Origin: Leptasterias polaris
Lineage: Eukaryota > Echinodermata > Asteroidea > Forcipulatida > Asteriidae
NCBI GenBank assembly: GCA_037783415.1
Contig: JAZGTN010000149.1
Coordinates: 1 to 64,000 of the forward strand
DNA length: 64,000 nucleotides
Reading direction: 5' to 3'
Shown here in pieces: positions 1 to 11,100 of the stretch (its first letter is position 1; every line of letters starts with the position of its first letter). A program made the translations under genes and the position numbers. The notes beneath the pieces were generated by a model. The model did no database searches. It saw only the letters and a program-made list of their open reading frames with translations, and was not told the origin of the DNA.

Positions 1-1922
1 CCATGTACTGGAGTTCAAACCCTAACTTAATGTGACTATTGGATTGGCTTGTGCCAAAGCCATGTACTGGAAGTCAAACCCTAACTTAATGTGACTATTG
101 GATTGGCTTGTGCCAAAGCCATGTACTGGAAATCAAACCCTAACTTAATGTGACTATTGGATTGGCTTGTGCCAAAGCCATGTACTGGAAGTCAAACCCT
201 AACTTAATGTGACTATTGGATTGGCTTGTGCCAAAGCCATGTACTGGAAATCAAACCCTAACTTAATGTGACTATTGGATTGGCTTGTGCCAAAGCCATG
301 TACTGGAAGTCAAACCCTAACTTAATGTGACTATTGGATTGGCTTGTGCCAAAGCCATGTACTGGAAGTCAAACCCTAACTTAATGTGACTATTGGATTG
401 GCTTGTGCCAAAGCCATGTACTGGAAGTCAAACCCTAACTTAATGTGACTATTGGATTGGCTTGTGCCAAAGCCATGTACTGGAAGTCAAACCCTAACTT
501 AATGTGACTATTGGATTGGCTTGTGCCAAAGCCATGTACTGGAAGTCAAACCCTAACTTAATGTGACTATTGGATTGGCTTGTGCCAAAGCCATGTACTG
601 GAAGTCAAACCCTAACTTAATGTGACTATTGGATTGGCTTGTGCCAAAGCCATGTACTGGAAGTCAAACCCTAACTTAATGTGACTATTGGATTGGCTTG
701 TGCCAAAGCCATGTACTGGAAGTCAAACCCTAACTTAATGTGACTATTGGATTGGCTTGTGCCAAAGCCATGTACTGGAAGTCAAACCCTAACTTAATGT
801 GACTATTGGATTGGCTTGTGCCAAAGCCATGTACTGGAAGTCAAACCCTAACTTAATGTGACTATTGGATTGGCTTGTGCCAAAGCCATGTACTGGAAGT
901 CAAACCCTAACTTAATGTGACTATTGGATTGGCTTGTGCCAAAGCCATGTACTGGAAGTCAAACCCTAACTTAATGTGACTATTGGATTGGCTTGTGCCA
1001 AAGCCATGTACTGGAAATCAAACCCTAACTTAATGTGACTATTGGATTGGCTTGTGCCAAAGCCATGTACTGGAAATCAAACCCTAACTTAATGTGACTA
1101 TTGGATTGGCTTGTGCCAAAGCCATGTACTGGAAGTCAAACCCTAACTTAATGTGACTATTGGATTGGCTTGTGCCAAAGCCATGTACTGGAAATCAAAC
1201 CCTAACTTAATGTGACTATTGGATTGGCTTGTGCCAAAGCCATGTACTGGAAATCAAACCCTAACTTAATGTGACTATTGGATTGGCTTGTGCCAAAGCC
1301 ATGTACTGGAAATCAAACCCTAACTTAATGTGACTATTGGATTGGCTTGTGCCAAAGCCATGTACTGGAAATCAAACCCTAACTTAATGTGACTATTGGA
1401 TTGGCTTGTGCCAAAGCCATGTACTGGAAATCAAACCCTAACTTAATGTGACTATTGGATTGGCTTGTGCCAAAGCCATGTACTGGAAATCAAACCCTAA
1501 CTTAATGTGACTATTGGATTGGCTTGTGCCAAAGCCATGTACTGGAAATCAAACCCTAACTTAATGTGACTATTGGATTGGCTTGTGCCAAAGCCATGTA
1601 CTGGAAGTCAAACCCTAACTTAATGTGACTATTGGATTGGCTTGTGCCAAAGCCATGTACTGGAAATCAAACCCTAACTTAATGTGACTATTGGATTGGC
1701 TTGTGCCAAAGCCATGTACTGGAAGTCAAACCCTAACTTAATGTGACTATTGGATTGGCTTGTGCCAAAGCCATGTACTGGAAATCAAACCCTAACTTAA
1801 TGTGACTATTGGATTGGCTTGTGCCAAAGCCATGTACTGGAAGTCAAACCCTAACTTAATGTGACTATTGGATTGGCTTGTGCCAAAGCCATGTACTGGA
1901 AGTCAAACCCTAACTTAATGTG
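1..1922. repeat. 59-bp satellite array (about 32 copies)
   Basis: Head-to-tail copies of a 59-bp unit, nearly identical throughout and running off the left edge. Each unit has the core GGATTGGCTTGTGCCAAAGC, which contains the short stem GGCTT/AAGCC, then CCATGTACTGGAA, then a linker with the telomere-like string AAACCCTAACTTAATG. The main variation is one A/G site just after ACTGGA. Both forms are interspersed, with runs of the A form at about 1200-1560. Stops in the linker keep it non-coding. Confidence 0.97.
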
Positions 1923-2028
1923 AAGCTGAGTTGTGATTTGATGGCTTGATGCCAAAGCCATGTACTGGAAGTTCAGATCCGAACTAATGTGACATTGGCT
2001 TGTGCCAAAGCCATGTACTGGAGTTCGT
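1923..2028. repeat. Degenerate junction between two satellite arrays
   Basis: About 106 bp of scrambled partial units (GATGGCTTGATGCCAAAGCC, TTGGCTTGTGCCAAAGCC) join the 59-bp array to the 48-bp array. The core motif is kept while the spacing and linker are irregular, as expected at an array edge or the breakpoint where a shorter unit arose. Confidence 0.85.
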
Positions 2029-5000
2029 GAACTATGGATTGGCTTGTGCCAAAGCCATGTACTGGAAGTTCAGTTGAACTATTGGATTGGCTTGTGCCAA
2101 AGCCATGTACTGGAAGTTCAGTTGAACTATTGGATTGGCTTGTGCCAAAGCCATGTACTGGAAGTTCAGTTGAACTATTGGATTGGCTTGTGCCAAAGCC
2201 ATGTACTGGAAGTTCAGTTGAACTATTGGATTGGCTTGTGCCAAAGCCATGTACTGGAAGTTCAGTTGAACTATTGGATTGGCTTGTGCCAAAGCCATGT
2301 ACTGGAAGTTCAGTTGAACTATTGGATTGGCTTGTGCCAAAGCCATGTACTGGAAGTTCAGTTGAACTATTGGATTGGCTTGTGCCAAAGCCATGTACTG
2401 GAAGTTCAGTTGAACTATTGGATTGGCTTGTGCCAAAGCCATGTACTGGAAGTTCAGTTGAACTATTGGATTGGCTTGTGCCAAAGCCATGTACTGGAAG
2501 TTCAGTTGAACTATTGGATTGGCTTGTGCCAAAGCCATGTACTGGAAGTTCAGTTGAACTATTGGATTGGCTTGTGCCAAAGCCATGTACTGGAAGTTCA
2601 GTTGAACTATTGGATTGGCTTGTGCCAAAGCCATGTACTGGAAGTTCAGTTGAACTATTGGATTGGCTTGTGCCAAAGCCATGTACTGGAAGTTCAGTTG
2701 AACTATTGGATTGGCTTGTGCCAAAGCCATGTACTGGAAGTTCAGTTGAACTATTGGATTGGCTTGTGCCAAAGCCATGTACTGGAAGTTCAGTTGAACT
2801 ATTGGATTGGCTTGTGCCAAAGCCATGTACTGGAAGTTCAGTTGAACTATTGGATTGGCTTGTGCCAAAGCCATGTACTGGAAGTTCAGTTGAACTATTG
2901 GATTGGCTTGTGCCAAAGCCATGTACTGGAAGTTCAGTTGAACTATTGGATTGGCTTGTGCCAAAGCCATGTACTGGAAGTTCAGTTGAACTATTGGATT
3001 GGCTTGTGCCAAAGCCATGTACTGGAAGTTCAGTTGAACTATTGGATTGGCTTGTGCCAAAGCCATGTACTGGAAGTTCAGTTGAACTATTGGATTGGCT
3101 TGTGCCAAAGCCATGTACTGGAAGTTCAGTTGAACTATTGGATTGGCTTGTGCCAAAGCCATGTACTGGAAGTTCAGTTGAACTATTGGATTGGCTTGTG
3201 CCAAAGCCATGTACTGGAAGTTCAGTTGAACTATTGGATTGGCTTGTGCCAAAGCCATGTACTGGAAGTTCAGTTGAACTATTGGATTGGCTTGTGCCAA
3301 AGCCATGTACTGGAAGTTCAGTTGAACTATTGGATTGGCTTGTGCCAAAGCCATGTACTGGAAGTTCAGTTGAACTATTGGATTGGCTTGTGCCAAAGCC
3401 ATGTACTGGAAGTTCAGTTGAACTATTGGATTGGCTTGTGCCAAAGCCATGTACTGGAAGTTCAGTTGAACTATTGGATTGGCTTGTGCCAAAGCCATGT
3501 ACTGGAAGTTCAGTTGAACTATTGGATTGGCTTGTGCCAAAGCCATGTACTGGAAGTTCAGTTGAACTATTGGATTGGCTTGTGCCAAAGCCATGTACTG
3601 GAAGTTCAGTTGAACTATTGGATTGGCTTGTGCCAAAGCCATGTACTGGAAGTTCAGTTGAACTATTGGATTGGCTTGTGCCAAAGCCATGTACTGGAAG
3701 TTCAGTTGAACTATTGGATTGGCTTGTGCCAAAGCCATGTACTGGAAGTTCAGTTGAACTATTGGATTGGCTTGTGCCAAAGCCATGTACTGGAAGTTCA
3801 GTTGAACTATTGGATTGGCTTGTGCCAAAGCCATGTACTGGAAGTTCAGTTGAACTATTGGATTGGCTTGTGCCAAAGCCATGTACTGGAAGTTCAGTTG
3901 AACTATTGGATTGGCTTGTGCCAAAGCCATGTACTGGAAGTTCAGTTGAACTATTGGATTGGCTTGTGCCAAAGCCATGTACTGGAAGTTCAGTTGAACT
4001 ATTGGATTGGCTTGTGCCAAAGCCATGTACTGGAAGTTCAGTTGAACTATTGGATTGGCTTGTGCCAAAGCCATGTACTGGAAGTTCAGTTGAACTATTG
4101 GATTGGCTTGTGCCAAAGCCATGTACTGGAAGTTCAGTTGAACTATTGGATTGGCTTGTGCCAAAGCCATGTACTGGAAGTTCAGTTGAACTATTGGATT
4201 GGCTTGTGCCAAAGCCATGTACTGGAAGTTCAGTTGAACTATTGGATTGGCTTGTGCCAAAGCCATGTACTGGAAGTTCAGTTGAACTATTGGATTGGCT
4301 TGTGCCAAAGCCATGTACTGGAAGTTCAGTTGAACTATTGGATTGGCTTGTGCCAAAGCCATGTACTGGAAGTTCAGTTGAACTATTGGATTGGCTTGTG
4401 CCAAAGCCATGTACTGGAAGTTCAGTTGAACTATTGGATTGGCTTGTGCCAAAGCCATGTACTGGAAGTTCAGTTGAACTATTGGATTGGCTTGTGCCAA
4501 AGCCATGTACTGGAAGTTCAGTTGAACTATTGGATTGGCTTGTGCCAAAGCCATGTACTGGAAGTTCAGTTGAACTATTGGATTGGCTTGTGCCAAAGCC
4601 ATGTACTGGAAGTTCAGTTGAACTATTGGATTGGCTTGTGCCAAAGCCATGTACTGGAAGTTCAGTTGAACTATTGGATTGGCTTGTGCCAAAGCCATGT
4701 ACTGGAAGTTCAGTTGAACTATTGGATTGGCTTGTGCCAAAGCCATGTACTGGAAGTTCAGTTGAACTATTGGATTGGCTTGTGCCAAAGCCATGTACTG
4801 GAAGTTCAGTTGAACTATTGGATTGGCTTGTGCCAAAGCCATGTACTGGAAGTTCAGTTGAACTATTGGATTGGCTTGTGCCAAAGCCATGTACTGGAAG
4901 TTCAGTTGAACTATTGGATTGGCTTGTGCCAAAGCCATGTACTGGAAGTTCAGTTGAACTATTGGATTGGCTTGTGCCAAAGCCATGTACTGGAAGTTCA

Positions 5001-7034
5001 GTTGAACTATTGGATTGGCTTGTGCCAAAGCCATGTACTGGAAGTTCAGTTGAACTATTGGATTGGCTTGTGCCAAAGCCATGTACTGGAAGTTCAGTTG
5101 AACTATTGGATTGGCTTGTGCCAAAGCCATGTACTGGAAGTTCAGTTGAACTATTGGATTGGCTTGTGCCAAAGCCATGTACTGGAAGTTCAGTTGAACT
5201 ATTGGATTGGCTTGTGCCAAAGCCATGTACTGGAAGTTCAGTTGAACTATTGGATTGGCTTGTGCCAAAGCCATGTACTGGAAGTCAGTTGAACTATTGG
5301 ATTGGCTTGTGCCAAAGCCATGTACTGGAAGTTCAGTTGAACTATTGGATTGGCTTGTGCCAAAGCCATGTACTGGAAGTTCAGTTGAACTATTGGATTG
5401 GCTTGTGCCAAAGCCATGTACTGGAAGTTCAGTTGAACTATTGGATTGGCTTGTGCCAAAGCCATGTACTGGAAGTTCAGTTGAACTATTGGATTGGCTT
5501 GTGCCAAAGCCATGTACTGGAAGTTCAGTTGAACTATTGGATTGGCTTGTGCCAAAGCCATGTACTGGAAGTTCAGTTGAACTATTGGATTGGCTTGTGC
5601 CAAAGCCATGTACTGGAAGTTCAGTTGAACTATTGGATTGGCTTGTGCCAAAGCCATGTACTGGAAGTTCAGTTGAACTATTGGATTGGCTTGTGCCAAA
5701 GCCATGTACTGGAAGTTCAGTTGAACTATTGGATTGGCTTGTGCCAAAGCCATGTACTGGAAGTTCAGTTGAACTATTGGATTGGCTTGTGCCAAAGCCA
5801 TGTACTGGAAGTTCAGTTGAACTATTGGATTGGCTTGTGCCAAAGCCATGTACTGGAAGTTCAGTTGAACTATTGGATTGGCTTGTGCCAAAGCCATGTA
5901 CTGGAAGTTCAGTTGAACTATTGGATTGGCTTGTGCCAAAGCCATGTACTGGAAGTTCAGTTGAACTATTGGATTGGCTTGTGCCAAAGCCATGTACTGG
6001 AAGTTCAGTTGAACTATTGGATTGGCTTGTGCCAAAGCCATGTACTGGAAGTTCAGTTGAACTATTGGATTGGCTTGTGCCAAAGCCATGTACTGGAAGT
6101 TCAGTTGAACTATTGGATTGGCTTGTGCCAAAGCCATGTACTGGAAGTTCAGTTGAACTATTGGATTGGCTTGTGCCAAAGCCATGTACTGGAAGTTCAG
6201 TTGAACTATTGGATTGGCTTGTGCCAAAGCCATGTACTGGAAGTTCAGTTGAACTATTGGATTGGCTTGTGCCAAAGCCATGTACTGGAAGTTCAGTTGA
6301 ACTATTGGATTGGCTTGTGCCAAAGCCATGTACTGGAAGTTCAGTTGAACTATTGGATTGGCTTGTGCCAAAGCCATGTACTGGAAGTTCAGTTGAACTA
6401 TTGGATTGGCTTGTGCCAAAGCCATGTACTGGAAGTTCAGTTGAACTATTGGATTGGCTTGTGCCAAAGCCATGTACTGGAAGTTCAGTTGAACTATTGG
6501 ATTGGCTTGTGCCAAAGCCATGTACTGGAAGTTCAGTTGAACTATTGGATTGGCTTGTGCCAAAGCCATGTACTGGAAGTTCAGTTGAACTATTGGATTG
6601 GCTTGTGCCAAAGCCATGTACTGGAAGTTCAGTTGAACTATTGGATTGGCTTGTGCCAAAGCCATGTACTGGAAGTTCAGTTGAACTATTGGATTGGCTT
6701 GTGCCAAAGCCATGTACTGGAAGTTCAGTTGAACTATTGGATTGGCTTGTGCCAAAGCCATGTACTGGAAGTTCAGTTGAACTATTGGATTGGCTTGTGC
6801 CAAAGCCATGTACTGGAAGTTCAGTTGAACTATTGGATTGGCTTGTGCCAAAGCCATGTACTGGAAGTTCAGTTGAACTATTGGATTGGCTTGTGCCAAA
6901 GCCATGTACTGGAAGTTCAGTTGAACTATTGGATTGGCTTGTGCCAAAGCCATGTACTGGAAGTCAAACCCTAACTTAATGTGACTATTGGATTGGCTTG
7001 TGCCAAAGCCATGTACTGGAAGTTCAGTTGAACT
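2029..7034. repeat. 48-bp satellite array (about 103 copies)
   Basis: The same core as the 59-bp array, but the linker is shortened to GTTCAGTTGAACT, giving a 48-bp unit. Copies are almost identical. Exceptions are a 1-bp deletion near 5284 (GAAGTCAG for GAAGTTCAG), one 59-bp-type unit at about 6961-7013, and a final 48-bp-type end at 7034. Since 48 bp is exactly 16 codons and stops are absent in several frames, the array gives overlapping open frames of up to about 1646 codons on both strands. These are repeat artefacts, not proteins. Confidence 0.97.
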
Positions 7035-7445
7035 AGGTTAAATTACTATTTCATTTAGTTTCAAAGTTTACATTTTTAAAAAAATCTTTGAGGTATTTGT
7101 AGCTAGAAACTTTGGTGGGGTTGTGGTACAATGTAGCTAGTTCAATTCCCGGCAAGGGCCATGTGTGAGTAGAGCTGTGCATTAGTTCTCTCTTATGCCA
7201 CGAGGCTTTTTCTCCTGACCTTCCAGTTTTCCTCCCTATGGAAAAATCAAACACTTTCGATCTCTGGCTGTGCTCCGGGTTGATGTGGCTGGCTGACAAG
7301 GGGCCCCCTGCATGCCTGCAACCCGAGCACATTGTAGCCACATCCTTTGCAATTCAGCTTCTTGGCTACAACAAGTGAGAATGATTAGCCTCCCAATTAA
7401 TATTATTATTATTGTAAGGTAAATGAAGAAACAAAATTCCACACA
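7035..7445 (+). repeat. Probable tRNA-derived SINE (7090-7440)
   Basis: After the satellite there is a SINE-like segment. It has a box-B-like stretch (AGTTCAATTCCCGG near 7140), a body with CTTCCAGTTTTCCTCCCTAT and GGGGCCCCCTGCATGCCTGC, and a short TTATTATTATTATTG tail near 7400-7415. The tRNA-like head plus simple tail is the SINE pattern. No coding exon is visible here, so PKNOX's missing 5' exon is not obvious in this stretch. Confidence 0.45.
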
Positions 7446-7602
7446 TTAACCCTCCTACTGTTCGCAACAATTTCAAGTGAGTTGACCAACCATTTGAAAC
7501 CATTCAACTGCCAAAGTTGTGTATGGTGGCACAACTGTGCACAGAACTAACTGTGTACTGTGTACTGTGTACATGCATTCCCTCAGACAGCAAGAGGGTT
7601 AA
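7446..7602. mobile_element. piggyBac-like MITE, copy 1
   Basis: A 149-bp element (7450-7598) between two TTAA tetranucleotides. It starts CCCTCCTACTGT and ends ACAGCAAGAGGG, an imperfect inverted repeat. A second copy in opposite orientation lies at 38079-38291, also flanked by TTAA. The TTAA duplication and CCCT-type ends are characteristic of piggyBac-mobilised elements. It has no coding capacity. Confidence 0.75.
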
Positions 7603-8106
7603 ACTTTAAAGTATTCAAAGTTCCTGGATTTAGATCCGAGCAAGACTTGCACAGTCTATTACAAGGATCAAATATTGACATAATGTGCTTTTGTTGCCAA
7701 AGCAAAGTTCAGGATCGGTAAATAGAAAAGCATTGATTATTTCAATCTGAAAACTCACTGCTTATAAAGTTAAGTCAAGGAAGTAGCAATTGACAACCCA
7801 ACAAATCACTGTAGTTCATTTTGATTGCTGCAGTCGAAATAAGACACAGCCTGTATGAACTCATCATTGCACAACTCACATTTTTGTCACTTTCACAAAA
7901 TCTTGACCTAACATTTCTCAAGCCAGATGTTTTTGTTGTTTGTGTTTGTTTTTATATCGGAATTAATGTACTGTACTCATAAAAAAGGCAAAAATGCACA
8001 CTATATATTGGGTTCAAATTAAAGTCTAGAGAAAAATATTGAACTGTTTGCTTTATGTTGAACAAAGTTAGCTTTAATTACTCAATTTAAATTTTTTTAA
8101 TTACAG
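7603..8106. other. Intron or 5' sequence before the first visible PKNOX exon
   Basis: AT-rich sequence ending in a polypyrimidine-rich acceptor (ATTTTTTTAATTACAG) at 8106. I see no open coding segment with splice signals and no recognisable repeat. Confidence 0.6.
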
Positions 8107-11100
8107 GCATCCCTTGTTTCCTTTGATGGCTCAGTTGTTTGAAAAATGTGAGCAAGCAACCCAAAGTACTGACCCCCCGACCTCAGCAAGTTTTGATGTG
8201 GATATTGAGGAGTTTGTACATAGGCAAGACAGACAAGGAAAACCATTTTTTAGCAATGATCCAGAAATCGATAATTTGGTAAGAGTTAACTTGAAGTACA
8301 GTTTTAGGTTGAACAAAGAAAAATTAGTTAAGAGTGGGATTTGAACCTGCCAGCCCTTTACAGTCTGAGATATAGCCTTATGGCAGTGTTCCTATTTTGT
8401 TAATTTATAATTTACCCAGTCAGCTTCCCTTGTGGTGTATTACTTTATATTTAAAATAAAAAGTTGCTTGCCCTTAAGGTGATCCATCCCCTGCTGCTTT
8501 CCAGGTTGTATCGTAAACTTGGGTGTAATTCCTGGCTATACGGCAGTTACAGGTTGTATGGCTTCTGACTAGCACCCCTGAACAAAGATTATACCAAAAT
8601 AGGGAGACATAGCTCATTAGGGCTAGATAGATCAGTTAGTAGAGCAGAACGTTAACCCGGATGTCAAAGATTCAACTCGCGCTCTAGTCAATTTTTCTTT
8701 GTTCAATTAATCAGTCAGTTTCCCTTGTGGTTTATTAGTCGTAAAAGTAAATTTTTGGTATTATTTCTAAAGCTACTCTTTTATTGATTTTACTTGGAAT
8801 TATAGAAAATACATTTACAGTGTTATTCTTTGTTTTGTTTAAATCAGTCCAATGTAGAGGTACATGTAGTTGTGCTTTTTGGTATGTCCAAGGGAGTCAT
8901 CCTGTACAAATAATTCATAATATTGTTCAATGGATATAATTTACCCCCCATTGCTAAAATGAATTGGCTGAAAATAAATAGAATACAAATTCTCTGTGTT
9001 GATGTAAGCCTATCAAGTATCCAGTTACTGGTTCAGCTATTGAAGTACACTGTAGCTACTGAAACAGCCGAGTTCATCAATTTTTCAGCTTTCATTCATT
9101 GCTGCTGTGCCTGTCTATACAATAGGTACTTTTTTATCTAAAGTGCACATCAGCTGATGCACAAACTGGAACAAAAATTAACCCTAAACTTCTTAGTTTA
9201 ACATTACTTTTGAGACATTATTTTCCACCTCTTGATATCTAAAATGGTGTCTGATTGGTGAGGCAAACCCCCATTAACTGTGGCATGACATGTCCATTTT
9301 GCAGATGGTAAAGGCAATACAGGTACTACGCATCCATCTTTTGGAATTAGAAAAGGTTAATGAACTATGTAAAGACTTCTGTCACCGCTATATAACATGC
9401 TTAAAGGGGAAAATGCACAGTGACATTCTACTTCGAGATGAAAGACAACCAGGCACATCATTTTCACAGGGTCAGTTAGCACAGGAGGTACAAGGCTCAT
9501 CACAAGGCTCAGATATGACCCCACCCCATCAATTAACACAACAGGTACAAATACAGGTGAGGTAGATTAGGAATTCATTCCAAATGGGTTCACAGGTTTT
9601 ACAATCGTTCACATGGGGAAACAAAACAGCGCGCCCTCACAGTGATCGTGCGCGATTGTGATTGGACGACGGCGGCCGTTGGGTACGTCATCGCTTTGAA
9701 AGCCTCTCAGCTATCGGGCTCTATATGAAACATAAGCAATGATTGGTCAAAAAGTGTCATCGCGGGCGCACAAGTATTAGAAAATTGGCCAATCAAAATC
9801 GATGTTTGAAACGATGAATGTGTAGAGAAGGCTCCAATGCTGTTACATAAGCAACTCTTGGACGTATATGTTTCGTTGTTGAGATGGGCCATGCTGCCAA
9901 AGCTGATGCTGGCGAAAATTTGGTGAGTAATGTTAATTGAGCAGAATAAGTCAGGCCTAAAATGTAGCTTTCGAAAAAAAATTGGACCTTAAGTAACGAG
10001 AATATACATTTAACTTTCGTTTGATACCCTTTTTAGATCAATTGGTTTCACTAAACTTCTGATTTGCTTGCGCCCGTGAAGTGCCTCTTAAAACAGTTGA
10101 ACAAAATGGCAAATTTCACGGAAGCGCTGCGTGTGTAGCCGGTACGCGATGCCGTGTGCAAGGCATTGTACACGGCCTAATCCAATGTGCGTGCGCGGTT
10201 TTCCCCGATCCTCCGCCCGTGGTTGTGTGTGCTGCTGGGTTGGACAGTATTTTTGAGCAATTGTAAACATATTTTAGAACATAATTTTAAGGTTTATTTG
10301 ATGGTGTGATTAAAATTATATTCACATCATCTTAACACTTGAAATGTCATTATTATTTTTGAAGATGTTTTGAGTGTACATTCGAAAGGATGGGGCTTGA
10401 TTATTGTGGATTTTAAACGGATGGTTTTCAGGCCGAGGGTGGTTGTCATAATAATAAAACATTAAGACCTCCGGTAAATTTACGGGATCGGAGGTCGTGA
10501 AATTTTAATAGTTTAAAAATTTATTCCCTCTATTTATGTATTAGCATATCTGTTAAAATTGCATGGATTTTGATTAATATTTTTTTTTTCTGCTTTCATT
10601 TAATTCTCTCAACAGGTTTTGGACTGATTTTGTCAGCATTGATTGGTCACACACAGTGTCGGTTGTTTTCTTGTAAAACAGTCAATTCTCTCTGAACTTT
10701 GCATTTCTAAAATATTTTCAATGCATACTACTTTTCACCTACTTTTTAAATAATTTCTTTTTTGAACTTATGACTTTTTACGCAAACAATTTTTGTGTAT
10801 ATATTGAAAGGTCACAGTTCTTGTTTCTGATTTTTATTATGCGATTGTCACCTTCCTTTTTGAAAATAAAATGTTCTTGCCTTTAGATTCGTTACATTTA
10901 AAGCTTATTTATGTGTAAATAGAAATGAATGATTAAAAGGTTGCAGCTCTTATTTCTGATTTTAGAGTTCCAGTTAGTGGTAGGCCCTGCCTGCTGCATG
11001 CACTGCGGGACTTAAACCAAATTTTTTAAAGCTGGAATTTTTGTTTAGACCTGTTCTAAACAACTGTTAAGAGGTACGGTACAGGTCACACCTAACCTAG

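Noticed and set aside
2002..6979. Overlapping open frames of 568 to 1646 codons on both strands
   Set aside because: They come from a 48-bp unit (16 codons) without stops. The same 16-residue word repeats without variation on both strands, with no start context, splice sites or codon-type variation.
1..7034. CRISPR array
   Set aside because: The whole unit repeats, with no variable spacers, and the surroundings are eukaryotic genes with introns.
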